A DNA stretch of 64,000 nt from Kitasatospora atroaurantiaca (GCF_007828955.1 NZ_VIVR01000001.1:2914001-2978000), one strand, 5' to 3'; positions 36,149-45,897 are shown, numbered from the stretch's first letter. The notes: a model not told the origin generated them from the sequence alone. Made by a program: numbers and translations.

Positions 36149-37900
36149 TCACCCCGCGGGCGGCTTGCCGCCGCAGTACTCCGTCCAGCTCGTGTAGGGG
36201 ACGTTGCCGCACCAGATCCTGACGTCCTTGCTGTCCTGCGGCCGCCACAGCTCGTGCGGCGCCGTGCAGGTGTGGCCCGGCGCGTACGGCGAGCAGCTCC
36301 CGTCGGCGCGCTCCAGGGTGTGGGAGCGCCAGGCGTCCAGACCCATGTCCCCCTTCGCGGGGTCGCTCGGCATGTAGCGGTTGGCCGACCAGGAGCCGGC
36401 CATCGCGCCGAACACGGCCAGGCCGCAGAGCGAGCCCGCCGCCAGCCGCCGGCCGAGGAAGCGCGGCAGCCGTACGGCCTGCCGGGCGGTCAGCCGCTGC
36501 CAGGCCGCCTGCACGCCGCCGGACAGCAGCATCGCCGCGAGCACGGTGAGCGTGATCAGGGCGTAGAGGATCAGCCAGGTGGTGCGCGGGTAGAGCATCA
36601 CGGCCTGGTCCCGCTGCATGTGTCCGGCGAACCAGAACCGCAGCACCCAGGCGCCGGCCAGGCAGCTCAGCGCGGCGACCACCGCGGGGCGGCGCAGGCC
36701 GAGCGCCAGTGCCAGCGCCAGGCCGGCCAGCACCAGCAGGGTGAAGGTGCCCTGGCCGGCCAGCTCGCCGGGCGGCGGCCAGGCCCAGGAGGCGGGCCAG
36801 CCGGAGCGGTCGTAGCGCCAGCCCATCACGTACGCCGGGTCGATGTAGACGTCGAAGTAGGCGTACCGGTCGACCGCGGCGGCACCGTGCTGGGCCATCC
36901 GGAGCAGCAGCGGGGCGCCGACCAGGCCGGCGGCGAGGGCGGTACCGCCGAGCAGCACGCCCGCGCGGGCCAGCGCCGACCGGCCGTGCCGCCAGGGTAC
37001 GAGCGCCAGGATCCCCACCAGGGCGCCGGGTGCGGACCAGACGAACCAGCCCGAGTAGCCGAGGAAGAGCAGCCCGAAGGCCGCGCCCAGGGCCACTCCG
37101 CGCAGCAGCGCGGAGGGGATGGACAGGGCCCGTACCCGACTGAGCTCGGTGAGCAGCCGGCCGAGCAGCGGCAGCATCAGCACCATCACCAGGTGGCTGT
37201 ACGGGCGGATCGGGTCGAGGAAGAGGATCGCGGCCGGCAGCGCCACGGCGAGCGCCCAGGCCGGGCGGAGCAGGCTGCGCCAGGCCAGGTAGCAGAGCGG
37301 GCCGAAGACGGCGCTGAGCAGGAGCTGGAGGTCCTTCAGCGCGTAGCCGACGTGCCCGGGGCGGAGGTACTTGGTCCACTCGGCGAGCAGCACGACGAAG
37401 CCCGGCGGGTAGAGGTCGGGGAGCCCTTCGCCGCGCAGGAAGGACTCGGCGTAGCCCTGGAGGGTCGCCGGGTCGCCGTCCTGGCCGCCCAGGCCCCAGG
37501 GGGTGCCGCGCAGTGCGACGGCGATGCCGCCCGCCACGATGCCGGTGCCGAGGCCCGCCACGGCCGCGCAGCCGAGCCGAAGCAGCAGGCGGAAGCGCCG
37601 GTGGTCCGACCGGTGGGCGGCGTACAGCACGACGGCGAGCAGCGGTAGGGCCAGCAGCGCCGCCCGGAACTGCAGTTTGGCGAGGCCGCTGACCTGGCCG
37701 ATCCGGATCAGCGGATCGACGTGGATGTTGCGGGCCCAGACCATGAAGGCCACCCCGACGCCGAGCGCGACGGCGGCCTCGGCGCCGGCGGCGAGCAGCC
37801 TGCGGTAGTGGGCCCGGGCCCCGCCCCGGACGGCGGGCGCCGCCGGCTCGGCGGGGAAGGCCTGGGGGTCGTCGGGAGCCTCGGTTGCCACGTCCGCCAT
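36149..37900 (-). CDS. Polytopic AftA-like arabinofuranosyltransferase (GT-C fold)
   Basis: 583 residues from the ATG at 37900 with GGAA in a leader shared with the gene at 38018-40039. About 12 membrane helices, with an extracytoplasmic loop after helix 3 containing GGQDGDPATLQGYAESFL and LYPPGFVVLLAEWTKYL, which resembles the catalytic loop of galactan 5-O-arabinofuranosyltransferases. The C-terminal 90 residues form an exported domain with four Cys (GSCSPY, HTCTAP, RIWCGN, TEYCGG), probably disulfide-linked. It would transfer a sugar from a polyprenyl-phosphate donor outside the membrane. AftA assignment is by pattern and not certain. Confidence 0.75.
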   Translation of the reverse strand: MADVATEAPDDPQAFPAEPAAPAVRGGARAHYRRLLAAGAEAAVALGVGVAFMVWARNIHVDPLIRIGQVSGLAKLQFRAALLALPLLAVVLYAAHRSDHRRFRLLLRLGCAAVAGLGTGIVAGGIAVALRGTPWGLGGQDGDPATLQGYAESFLRGEGLPDLYPPGFVVLLAEWTKYLRPGHVGYALKDLQLLLSAVFGPLCYLAWRSLLRPAWALAVALPAAILFLDPIRPYSHLVMVLMLPLLGRLLTELSRVRALSIPSALLRGVALGAAFGLLFLGYSGWFVWSAPGALVGILALVPWRHGRSALARAGVLLGGTALAAGLVGAPLLLRMAQHGAAAVDRYAYFDVYIDPAYVMGWRYDRSGWPASWAWPPPGELAGQGTFTLLVLAGLALALALGLRRPAVVAALSCLAGAWVLRFWFAGHMQRDQAVMLYPRTTWLILYALITLTVLAAMLLSGGVQAAWQRLTARQAVRLPRFLGRRLAAGSLCGLAVFGAMAGSWSANRYMPSDPAKGDMGLDAWRSHTLERADGSCSPYAPGHTCTAPHELWRPQDSKDVRIWCGNVPYTSWTEYCGGKPPAG

Positions 37901-38003
37901 GGTGGTTCGCTTCCGTCGGAGGTGAACCGGACTTCTACGGGGGCAGCCTGTTCCGCTCGGCGGCACCGGGCAGTCCTCCGGCACTGCACTCGGCGCAACG
38001 AGC
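37901..38003 (-). repeat. Duplicated leader, copy A
   Basis: The 31 bases next to the start (37901-37931) and a distal block at 37979-38003 match copy B at 40040-40124. On the gene strand the distal block reads GCTCGTTGCGC, four bases, GCAGTGCCG-like; the proximal block contains TCCGGTTCACCTCCGACGG. Spacing between blocks is longer in copy A by about 18 bases. Confidence 0.7.
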
Positions 38004-38017
38004 CCCCGTCACAGGGG

Positions 38018-40039
38018 TCACGGCCGGTCCATGACAGTTCCCTCGAACGGCTCAACGATCACCGGACGGTCATTCGCGTCGTACCGGATCAGCGCGATCT
38101 CGAGCTGGTCCCGGCGGCCGGGCCCGGCGAGCTGCCGGGTCCTGGCGGCCTGCTCGGGGCTGTCGAGGTAGACCCGCAGCGGTACGGGCGAGGCGTCCGC
38201 GAACTCGACGATCTGCTCCGGGGTGCGCTGCCAGCGGCCCCAGACCCAGGCCCGCCAGGAGAGGCCGTTGTCGCGGGCCAGCACGCCGAGCCAGAGGTTG
38301 CCCTCCGAGAAGCGCGGGTCCTCACCGGCGTGCGGCTCGGCCAGGATGACGCCGATCCGCCGGTCCGGCACCGGGCGGGAGGCGTGGATCGCGGTGACCA
38401 GCGCGGCGCTGGCCGGGGCGGCGTGCTCGCCTCGCTGGTACCCGGCACCGCTGCTGTCCTGCCAGCCGCTGCGGGTGACTCCCCGGTCCGGCTGGGCGTT
38501 GAGGACCAGGACGGCCAGCAGGACGGCGGCCGTCGCCCCGGCCCAGCCGGCCCGGACCGGCCGGGCGGCGCGGCGGCGGTGTTCCGGCGCGCCGAGCAGG
38601 GGGACGACGGCGGCCCCGAGCGCGACCAGGGTGACCACGACCAGCTGGTGCAGCAGCTTCTCGTAGTAGTACGCGGTGTGCCCGGTGGTGGCGACCTGGT
38701 ACCGCTGCACGCCCACGGCCAGCGCGGCGACCACCAGGACGGCGCCGAGCGCGGCCCGCCGGACGGCGTTCCGCCGGGCCGCCCGGGTGAGCAGGCCGAG
38801 CACGGTGAAGGCGAGCAGCGGCAGCAGCAGGTGCCGGGAGACGGGCTGCACCCCGCCCGGCATCGCCAGGATCTCGGCCGAGCCCGCCTGCTTCCAGTTG
38901 GCCAGGACAGGCAGCGCGGCCGCCGCTGCGGTGGCCGCGGCGGCGACGAGCACGTACGGCCGCACCCGCAGCCATCGTCGTCGGTGCACCACGGCCCAGA
39001 TCAGCAGCATCGGCACCGCGGCCACCAGCAGCAGGTAGTAGGCGAAGGCCAGACCCGTCGTCAGCGCGCCGAGCAGCAGCAGCTGTTCACCCGGCCGGGC
39101 GAGCGGGCGGAGCACCAGGGCGGCGAGCAGGGCGAGCAGCGCGAGGCCGAAGAGCTCGCTCTCGAAGCCGGCCAGCAGCAGCGGGGTGCCCTCGACCAGC
39201 ACGAGGTAGCCGCCGACCAGTGCACCCAGCGGCAGCACCGCCCAGCCGCCGAGCGCGGGCCCGGCGGCCCGGCGGGCGGCCCACAGCACCGCCGCGACGA
39301 AGGCGGCGAGCACGCCGCCCGCGAGCAGGACGAAGGTGCCGAGCGAGGTCAGCGCGTCCGACGGGGCGGCATCGCCGGTCGCGAAGCGGGTGAGCACGGC
39401 AAGGGTCAGATGGCTGCCCTGCGGGTAGGTCTGGAAGCCGTCCTGGAGGGTGACGGCGGCCTGCTCACGGTGGAAGGTGAGGTAGCCGCCGAACCTCAGC
39501 ACGCTGTCGTAGAGCGCGAAGTGCCTGGCCAGGTCCTCGCCGTGGAAGAGCGCGGCGAGCCGGCCGGTGGCGTCCGTGGTGACCAGCGGGCGGAGGCAGA
39601 ACCAGCCGGTGGCAGCGACCACGAGCAGCAGCAGCCCGTCCCCGAGGGGCATCCGCAGCCGTACGGCCTGACGCCGGGTCAGCACGACGGCGGCGAGCGG
39701 CAGCGCCGTCGCCTCGGCGAGGGCGAGCGGGTTCAGGCCCCAGGGCCAGGACGAGGCGAGCACCCCGAGCAGGCAGAGCCAGCCGGTGAGCAGCCCGGCC
39801 GCGAGCACCAGCCGGTCGACCACCGTCGTGCGGGAGCGGAACTGGAGGGCGGTGGCGCCCCACAGCAGGGCGAGGGTGGACAGATCGGCCCGGAGCAGGT
39901 GGAGCAGCGGCGGTGCGGCGAGCAGGACGGCCGCGAGGGCGATCGACGGGCCGTCGGCCCGGCCCGGGCGGCTGTCGCGGACCCCGGGTTCGTCGGAGGC
40001 CCCTGGCTCGTCGGAGGCCGTGGTGGCCGCGTCCGGCAT
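38018..40039 (-). CDS. Large polytopic membrane protein, GT-C glycosyltransferase-like
   Basis: 673 residues from the ATG at 40039 with GGAA in the duplicated leader. About 14 membrane helices and two long exported loops: one near 160-210 (DATGRLAALFHGEDLARHFALYDSV in part, then QTYPQGSHLTLAVL), similar in placement to GT-C catalytic loops, and a C-terminal domain after 545 without Cys. It has no close motif that I recognise, but the arrangement, neighbours and length fit a polyprenyl-linked sugar transferase for a surface glycan. It is a distant architectural paralogue of the AftA-like gene next door. Confidence 0.7.
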   Translation of the reverse strand: MPDAATTASDEPGASDEPGVRDSRPGRADGPSIALAAVLLAAPPLLHLLRADLSTLALLWGATALQFRSRTTVVDRLVLAAGLLTGWLCLLGVLASSWPWGLNPLALAEATALPLAAVVLTRRQAVRLRMPLGDGLLLLVVAATGWFCLRPLVTTDATGRLAALFHGEDLARHFALYDSVLRFGGYLTFHREQAAVTLQDGFQTYPQGSHLTLAVLTRFATGDAAPSDALTSLGTFVLLAGGVLAAFVAAVLWAARRAAGPALGGWAVLPLGALVGGYLVLVEGTPLLLAGFESELFGLALLALLAALVLRPLARPGEQLLLLGALTTGLAFAYYLLLVAAVPMLLIWAVVHRRRWLRVRPYVLVAAAATAAAAALPVLANWKQAGSAEILAMPGGVQPVSRHLLLPLLAFTVLGLLTRAARRNAVRRAALGAVLVVAALAVGVQRYQVATTGHTAYYYEKLLHQLVVVTLVALGAAVVPLLGAPEHRRRAARPVRAGWAGATAAVLLAVLVLNAQPDRGVTRSGWQDSSGAGYQRGEHAAPASAALVTAIHASRPVPDRRIGVILAEPHAGEDPRFSEGNLWLGVLARDNGLSWRAWVWGRWQRTPEQIVEFADASPVPLRVYLDSPEQAARTRQLAGPGRRDQLEIALIRYDANDRPVIVEPFEGTVMDRP

Positions 40040-40124
40040 GGTGGTCCGCTTCCGTCGGAAGGTGAACCGGAGCCCCGCAGGCGGCGCCGGACAGGCCTGC
40101 GGCACTGCGCCCTGCGCAACGAGC
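40040..40124 (-). repeat. Duplicated leader, copy B
   Basis: Proximal block 40040-40071 and distal block 40100-40124 match copy A (37901-38003), with one single-base indel in the proximal block. The similarity continues into the first codons of both genes (ATG-x-CGGACG). Confidence 0.7.
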
Positions 40125-40184
40125 AGGACGGCACGGAGGGTGCGCCGCACCACCCGGACGGCGGAGCGTCAGGCGCTCGGCCGG

Positions 40185-41213
40185 TCAGCTGCCGGACGGA
40201 CGGACCCGCCGGGCGGCCTTGGCCGCGGCCTGCCTGGTCCGGGCGAGGGCGCGGACGCCCTGGTAGGTGAGGTAGTGGCCGTGGCTGAGCAGCTCGGTAC
40301 GGACGCCCTCGGCGCCGGACGCGGGCCGGTAGCCGGCCGGGCGCAGCCGGGCGCAGTGCTGCGCGGCGCGGCGGAAGTACTCCCGGCGGTCGCCCGGCGG
40401 GACCCGGCCGGGCTTGCTGACCACCGTGTTGAGGTGGTGCACCATCCGCCCGTAGACCACCGGGCGCCAGCGGTCCAGGTCGGGCCGGCGGTCGAGGAAG
40501 GCGAAGACCAGGTCGTACTGGTCGAAGACGTCGAAGTGCTTGCGGGTGGCCGTCGCGAGTATGTTCCCGCCCTGCTCGCGCTGGCGGTAGTGGACGCCGA
40601 CCAGGTCGAGCATGGTGATCCGGCCGGCCGCGAGGAGGGCCGGGAAGGTCCACGGGGTGTCCTCGTAGTACCCGGCCGGGAAGGTCAGGCCCTGCTCGTC
40701 GATGTAGCCGCGGCGGTAGGCCTTGTTCCAGACCACCATCAGCAGGTCGAGCAGGTCGGGGCGCTGGTCCAGGGCGAAGACGTCCGGGCCGGGGCGGGCG
40801 AAGACCGGGGCGGAGTTGCTGCGGACGACCCGGCCGTCCCAGTACGTGCGCGCGTAGTCGTAGACCAGGATGTCCGGGTCCTCGCAGGCGAGCAGGCGGT
40901 CCTCGACGGCCCGGAGCAGGCCGGGGGTGAGCGTGTCGTCGCTGTCCAGGAAGATCACGTAGTCGCCGGTGGCGACCTCCAGGCCGGCGTTGCGGGCCCG
41001 GCCCAGGCCGACGTTGGCGGGGAGGTGGAGCACCCGGACGCGCTCGTCCTTCGCGGCCGCCTCGTCCAGGATCGCGCCGCAGCCGTCCGGTGAGTGATCG
41101 TCAACCGCGATCAGCTCGAAGTCCGCGCACGACTGCGAGAGCACCGAGTCGAGGCACTCGGCCAGGTACTCCTGCACCTGGTAGACGGGGACGATCACGC
41201 TGAAGCGGGGCAT
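40185..41213 (-). CDS. Family 2 glycosyltransferase
   Basis: 342 residues, GT-A fold. The N-terminus FSVIVPVYQVQEYLAECLDSV and the metal/nucleotide motif D90-S-D92-D93 are typical of GT2 enzymes; the acceptor region has NKAYRRGYIDE and YEDTPWTFPAL, the same layout as the GT2 domain at 42295. No membrane helix, so it acts at the cytoplasmic face. C-terminal 60 residues are basic. The ATG at 41213 has no convincing ribosome site. Confidence 0.92.
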   Translation of the reverse strand: MPRFSVIVPVYQVQEYLAECLDSVLSQSCADFELIAVDDHSPDGCGAILDEAAAKDERVRVLHLPANVGLGRARNAGLEVATGDYVIFLDSDDTLTPGLLRAVEDRLLACEDPDILVYDYARTYWDGRVVRSNSAPVFARPGPDVFALDQRPDLLDLLMVVWNKAYRRGYIDEQGLTFPAGYYEDTPWTFPALLAAGRITMLDLVGVHYRQREQGGNILATATRKHFDVFDQYDLVFAFLDRRPDLDRWRPVVYGRMVHHLNTVVSKPGRVPPGDRREYFRRAAQHCARLRPAGYRPASGAEGVRTELLSHGHYLTYQGVRALARTRQAAAKAARRVRPSGS

Positions 41214-41534
41214 TTGTGACTCATTCTAAGGGGGTGCTCAGCCGCCGGAGATCACCGGGCCGCCGGAGGAAACAACCCGTTCACGGCCTGGGGCAGGGCC
41301 AGGCGCAGACTAGCCGCCGCAGGGCCCCCTGCGCACCCCCCGACCGGCGGGAACACCGGACCCCCGTGGCCGCTAACGATCCGCCAGGGCCCCGGTCACC
41401 GTCGTCGTACCATCGAGTGATCCCCGGCAGCGGCCCGGCCGTCTGCGGCTCTACGCTCCCATGCAGCTCAACCGCACATCGACGACGCCGCGGCCCCGCG
41501 AGGCCGCGGCCGGCAGCCTGGAGAGGCCCCAGCC
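41214..41534. other. Intergenic region between divergent GT2 and methyltransferase genes
   Basis: 321 bases without a supported gene. It holds the promoters for the leftward GT2 gene and the rightward methyltransferase gene; no clear -10/-35 pair, operator or RNA was recognised. Confidence 0.6.
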
Positions 41535-42170
41535 ATGTCCGAAGCCCGCGACCCGCAGACGCCCGGCTCCCCCACCGGCGGTGCCACCGCCGACGCCTCC
41601 TACACGGAGCGCCTGGTGACCCTGGAGCAGTCCGGCATCAAGCGCCTGCTGCCCACCCAGGCGCCCTACCGCTGGAACCTCAAGCGGCTCCGGCTCGGCC
41701 GGGTGCTGGACGTGGGCTGCGGTGTCGGCCGCAACCTGCAGAACTGCGACCCGGGCAGCGTCGGCGTCGACCACAACGAGACCTCGGTGGCCACCGCCCG
41801 GGCCCGCGGCCTGATCGCGTACACCGCGGCCGAGTTCGAGGCCGACCCGGAACTCAGCCGGCCGGGCGCCTTCGACAGCATGCTGGTCGCCCACGTGCTG
41901 GAGCACCTGGACCTGGAGACCTGCGAGCAGCTGCTCAAGAGCTACCTGCCGAGCATCCGCTCGGGCGGCAAGGTGGTACTGATCACCCCTCAGGCAGCGG
42001 GCTACAAGTCGGACCCGACACATGTCCGTTTCGTCGATTTCGAGGGCCTTCGTACCTACGCCGAGCGGGCCGGGCTCAAGGTCGACCGCAGCTACTCCTT
42101 CCCGCTGCCCGAGGCCGCCGGGAAGGTCTTCAAGTACAACGAGTACATCCTGGTCGGCATCGTTCCCTGA
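41535..42170 (+). CDS. Class I SAM-dependent methyltransferase
   Basis: 211 residues from the ATG at 41535 with GGAGAGG upstream. Methyltransf_11/25-type core: motif I VLDVGCGVGRNLQNC, acidic loop SVGVDHNETSV, motif II FDSMLVAHVLEHLD, and SGGKVVLITP. No membrane segment. First gene of the rightward half of the surface-polysaccharide region, so methylation of a nucleotide sugar or lipid-linked glycan is plausible, but substrate is unknown. Confidence 0.9.
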   Translation: MSEARDPQTPGSPTGGATADASYTERLVTLEQSGIKRLLPTQAPYRWNLKRLRLGRVLDVGCGVGRNLQNCDPGSVGVDHNETSVATARARGLIAYTAAEFEADPELSRPGAFDSMLVAHVLEHLDLETCEQLLKSYLPSIRSGGKVVLITPQAAGYKSDPTHVRFVDFEGLRTYAERAGLKVDRSYSFPLPEAAGKVFKYNEYILVGIVP

Positions 42171-42294
42171 CGGGCTCGGCTCCTGGGTGCGGCCGGTCGC
42201 GGACGGTAGGATCGCCGTACACCTGTGCGCCGGTTCCCCCCCGACGCCGGCCGCAGGCCGGTCGCACGCCCCCGATGAAAGGCCCGCGCAGCCG

Positions 42295-45200
42295 ATGGCC
42301 CCCCGCCTCTCCGTCGTCGTCCCGATCTACAACGTCGAGCGCTACCTCGAGGAGTGCCTGGACTCCATCGCCGCCCAGACCTTCGACGACCTCGAATGCG
42401 TCATGGTGGACGACGGGTCCAAGGACGGCAGCGCGGCCATCGCCGAGGCGTACGCCGCCAAGGACTCCCGGTTCCGGCTGGTCAAGCAGGAGAACAAGGG
42501 CCTCGGCGCCGCCCGCAACACCGGGTACCGCCACATCAGCGAGGGCACCGAGTTCCTGGCCTTCGTGGACAGCGACGACACCCTGCCGCCCAGTGCGTAC
42601 GAGCTGATGATCGGCACCCTGGACGAGACCGGCTCGGACTTCGCCACCGGCAACGTGCTGCGCTTCCGCGCCGTCGGGTACTACCAGTCCGGCGGGCACC
42701 GCAAGCCGTTCAAGGAGACCAGGCTCAAGACCCACGTCACCGAGATCCCCACGCTGGTCACCGACCGCACCGCGTGGAACAAGGTGTACCGCCGCTCCTT
42801 CTTCGACGCGGCCGGGGTGCTCTACCCCGAGGGCATCCTGTACGAGGACGCCCCGGTCAGCGTGCCCCACCACTACCTGGCGACCAGCGTGGACGTCCTC
42901 TCCGAGCCGATCTACCACTGGCGCGAGCGCGAGGTCGGCGAGATGTCGATCACGCAGATGAAGACCAACCCCAAGGGCCTGATCGACCGGGTCAAGTCCA
43001 TGGAGCTGGTCCGGGCCTGGCTGCTGGAGCAGAGCGACCCGAAGTTCCGGAAGTACCTGAACTCCTACGACGAGAACAACCTCGTCGAGGAGATCCCGAT
43101 GTTCTTCTGGTCGGTGCTGGACGGCGACCAGGGCTACCGCGACGCGTACCAGGAGAGCGTCGGCCGGCTGCTCCGCGCCATCGGCCCCGAGCAGATCCGC
43201 AAGCTCCGCGCACCGCTGCGGCTCAAGTACCACCTGACCCTGCAGGGCCGGATGGACGAGCTCGTCGAGCAGATGCGCTTCGAGAAGGACAGCAACGGAG
43301 CCGCGCCCGCCCGCGGCCTGCTCCGCCCGTACGCCGACTACCCCTTCCTGCGCGGCGGCCGCAAGAGCGTGCCCGCCGACGTGCTGCGCCTGGACAACGC
43401 GCTGGTCATGCGCAGCCGGCTGTACGGGTCCGCCTGGGTGGACGGCAAGCTGACGATCACCGGCCACGCCTTCCCCGAGCACCTCGGCGCCGAGCACAAG
43501 CACGACATGGTCAAGGTGCTGGTGCTGCGCGAGGCCAAGGGCCGCCGGGTGCTCGCCGTGCAGACCAGGGCGCAGTACAGCCCGGAGGCGACCGCCAGCT
43601 CCCCGCACGACCTCTACAACTGCGACTGGGCCGGTTTCACCGCGACCATCGACCCCAAGCGGCTCAAGCACCGCGGCCAGTGGAAGGACGGCTCCTGGCG
43701 GGTGCTCGTCGCGGGCATCGGCAAGGGCGGCGTCTACAAGGGCCGGATCTCCGGCGGCTGGAGCGACACCGCCGAGTACCCGCCGGTGCACTGGGTCGAC
43801 GAGGACGTCCGGATCGTCCCGTGGCTCAAGGACAACTTCGTCCACCTGCGGGTCGAGCGGATCCGCGCCCGCGCCGTGCAGGTGACCGCCGCGCGCGGCG
43901 TGGTGGAGGTCACCGGCGCCGTCCGCTCCGGCCCGGACCTGGCCGGCGCCCAGCTGCGGCTCAAGCACGTCGAGTCCGACCGCGATCTGCTGTTCCCGCT
44001 GGAGCTCGGCGTGCCGGCCGGCCTGAACGTGCCGTTCACCGCGAGCTTCCCGATCAGCGACCTGACCGCCGTACGCGAGGCCTGGGCCGCGCTGGACCCG
44101 GCCTCCGACGAGCGGCTGCGCGACCGCTGGGACACCGAGCTGCAGCTCGTCGACGGCACCACCGTGCCCGTGGTGATAGACGACCGGGCGGCCCCGGCGC
44201 AGCTGGACGTGCCGATCAACTCCGACACTCGTGCCCTCTACTCCAAGCCCTCCCCCAGCGGGTACCTGCAGTTCACCGACCAGGTGCTGCAGCCGGTGGT
44301 CGAGGAGGTCGTCGCGGCGCGCGACGCCGACGGCTTCCTGCTGAGCGGCACCTTCCCGCTGCCCGGGACCCACCGCTACGAGCTGGTGATCCGGCACAAC
44401 TGGCGCGAGGAGGAGCACAGCTACCCGGTCGAGATCACCGACGGCCGGTTCCGCGCCGCGCTGCCCGCCGTCCCCACCGCCTCCTTCGCCGGCCAGGTGC
44501 CGCTGCACAGGGGCACCTGGGAGGTCTTCTTCCGCCCGGTCGGCGCCCCCGTCGGCAGCCTGTGGCCGCAGGTGCTGCTCGCGCCCTCCTGCCACGGCTC
44601 GCTGCCGCTGGAGGTCGAGGCACGCGGCAAGCGCATCGCGCTGGAGCGCCGGGTGTACGACAGCCTCTCCCTGGAGGCGCACGCCGACCTGCTGCCCGAG
44701 GAGCGCAGCGGCTACCGCCAGCGGCAGCTGCGGGGCAACTTCCCGGCCTTCCAGCAGCAGCCGCTGACCGACACGGTGCTCTACAACGTCGCCCTCGGCG
44801 GGCAGTACGCGGGCTCGCCGCGCGCGGTGCACGAGGAGCTGGTCCGCCGCGGCGCTCCGCTGCGCCACCTGTGGACCTCCGACGACATGCAGGCGGACCT
44901 GCCGCAGACCGCCGAGGCCGTCCGCCACTGGAGCCCCGAGTGGTTCGAGGCGCTGGCCACCGCGAAGTACATCGTGACCAGCACCCACCTGCCCGACTTC
45001 TTCGAGCGGCGCCCCGGCCAGGTCGTGCTGCAGACCTGGCACGGCACCCCGTTGAAGCGGATCGGGCACGACTTCGAGAAGGTCTGGTTCACCGACGCCG
45101 AGTACCTCAAGCACCTCGACCGCGAGGTGCCGCAGTGGAGCCTGCTGGTCTCCGGCAACCGCTTCTCGACGCCGGTGCTGCGCCGGGCGTTCCGCTACCA

Positions 45201-45843
45201 GGGCGAGATCCTGGAGTCCGGTTACCCGCGCAACGACGTGCTGTTCGCGGCCGACCGGGAGAAGACCGCCGAGCAGGTCCGTGAGCGCCTCGGCCTGCCC
45301 GAGGGCAAGAAGGTGGTGCTGTACGCGCCGACCTTCCGCGAGGACCGCCGCCGCCCGCAGGACGGCTACCAGCTGGACCTCCGGCTCGACCTGGCCGCCG
45401 CGCAGGCCGCCCTGGGCGAGGACCAGGTGCTGCTGGTGCGCGGCCACGAGGTGATGTGCGGACAGATCCCGGGCGCCGGGAACGGCTACATCTGGGACGT
45501 CGGCACGTACCCCGACATGGCCGACCTGCTGCTGATCGCGGACGTGCTGGTCACCGACTACTCCTCGTCGATGTTCGACTTCGCCAACACCGGTCGGCCG
45601 ATGCTCTTCTTCACGTACGACCTGGAGCACTACCGGGACAACCTGCGCGGCTTCACCTTCGACTTCGAGTCGGAGGCGCCCGGCCCGCTGCTGGGGAGCT
45701 CGGAGGAACTGGTCGGCGCGCTCGGGCGGGTGGACGAGCTGGCCGCCGAGTACGAGGACAAGTACACCGCGTTCCGCGAGGCGTACTGCGATCTTGATGA
45801 CGGGCAGGCCTCGGCGCGGGTGGTCGACGCTCTGCTGGGCTGA
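42295..45843 (+). CDS. Bifunctional GT2 glycosyltransferase / CDP-glycerol glycerophosphotransferase
   Basis: 1182 residues from the ATG at 42295. Residues 1-330 are a GT2 domain (LSVVVPIYNVERYLEECL, VDSDD near 91-95, NKVYRRSFFD, YEDAPVSVPH). Residues about 350-790 form a beta-rich middle part with repeated DG-x-L/F-LSG-type segments, without a family that I recognise. Residues about 800-1182 are a TagF/TarF-like polyol-phosphate transferase: LQTWHGTPLKRIGHD near 912, LYAPTFRED, and DVLVTDYSSSMFDF near 1082. Such enzymes extend polymers with glycerol- or ribitol-phosphate. The combination implies alternate addition of a sugar and a polyol phosphate. No signal or membrane helix; cytoplasmic, membrane-associated. 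Confidence 0.93.
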   Translation: MAPRLSVVVPIYNVERYLEECLDSIAAQTFDDLECVMVDDGSKDGSAAIAEAYAAKDSRFRLVKQENKGLGAARNTGYRHISEGTEFLAFVDSDDTLPPSAYELMIGTLDETGSDFATGNVLRFRAVGYYQSGGHRKPFKETRLKTHVTEIPTLVTDRTAWNKVYRRSFFDAAGVLYPEGILYEDAPVSVPHHYLATSVDVLSEPIYHWREREVGEMSITQMKTNPKGLIDRVKSMELVRAWLLEQSDPKFRKYLNSYDENNLVEEIPMFFWSVLDGDQGYRDAYQESVGRLLRAIGPEQIRKLRAPLRLKYHLTLQGRMDELVEQMRFEKDSNGAAPARGLLRPYADYPFLRGGRKSVPADVLRLDNALVMRSRLYGSAWVDGKLTITGHAFPEHLGAEHKHDMVKVLVLREAKGRRVLAVQTRAQYSPEATASSPHDLYNCDWAGFTATIDPKRLKHRGQWKDGSWRVLVAGIGKGGVYKGRISGGWSDTAEYPPVHWVDEDVRIVPWLKDNFVHLRVERIRARAVQVTAARGVVEVTGAVRSGPDLAGAQLRLKHVESDRDLLFPLELGVPAGLNVPFTASFPISDLTAVREAWAALDPASDERLRDRWDTELQLVDGTTVPVVIDDRAAPAQLDVPINSDTRALYSKPSPSGYLQFTDQVLQPVVEEVVAARDADGFLLSGTFPLPGTHRYELVIRHNWREEEHSYPVEITDGRFRAALPAVPTASFAGQVPLHRGTWEVFFRPVGAPVGSLWPQVLLAPSCHGSLPLEVEARGKRIALERRVYDSLSLEAHADLLPEERSGYRQRQLRGNFPAFQQQPLTDTVLYNVALGGQYAGSPRAVHEELVRRGAPLRHLWTSDDMQADLPQTAEAVRHWSPEWFEALATAKYIVTSTHLPDFFERRPGQVVLQTWHGTPLKRIGHDFEKVWFTDAEYLKHLDREVPQWSLLVSGNRFSTPVLRRAFRYQGEILESGYPRNDVLFAADREKTAEQVRERLGLPEGKKVVLYAPTFREDRRRPQDGYQLDLRLDLAAAQAALGEDQVLLVRGHEVMCGQIPGAGNGYIWDVGTYPDMADLLLIADVLVTDYSSSMFDFANTGRPMLFFTYDLEHYRDNLRGFTFDFESEAPGPLLGSSEELVGALGRVDELAAEYEDKYTAFREAYCDLDDGQASARVVDALLG

Positions 45844-45855
45844 CGCCACGTCAGT

Positions 45856-45897
45856 GAACTGGCCTCCGGGGAACGCGAGTTGCTCGGAGGCCAGTTC
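45856..45897 (+). terminator. Terminator hairpin after the GT2/TagF fusion gene
   Basis: Perfect 13-bp arms gaactggcctccg (45856-45868) and cggaggccagttc (45885-45897) with a 16-base loop, just after the stop codon. Confidence 0.65.

Noticed and set aside
40848..40858. gcgcgcgta-like sequence as another nucleoside operator
   Set aside because: It lies inside the GT2 coding sequence and matches only half of the palindrome.
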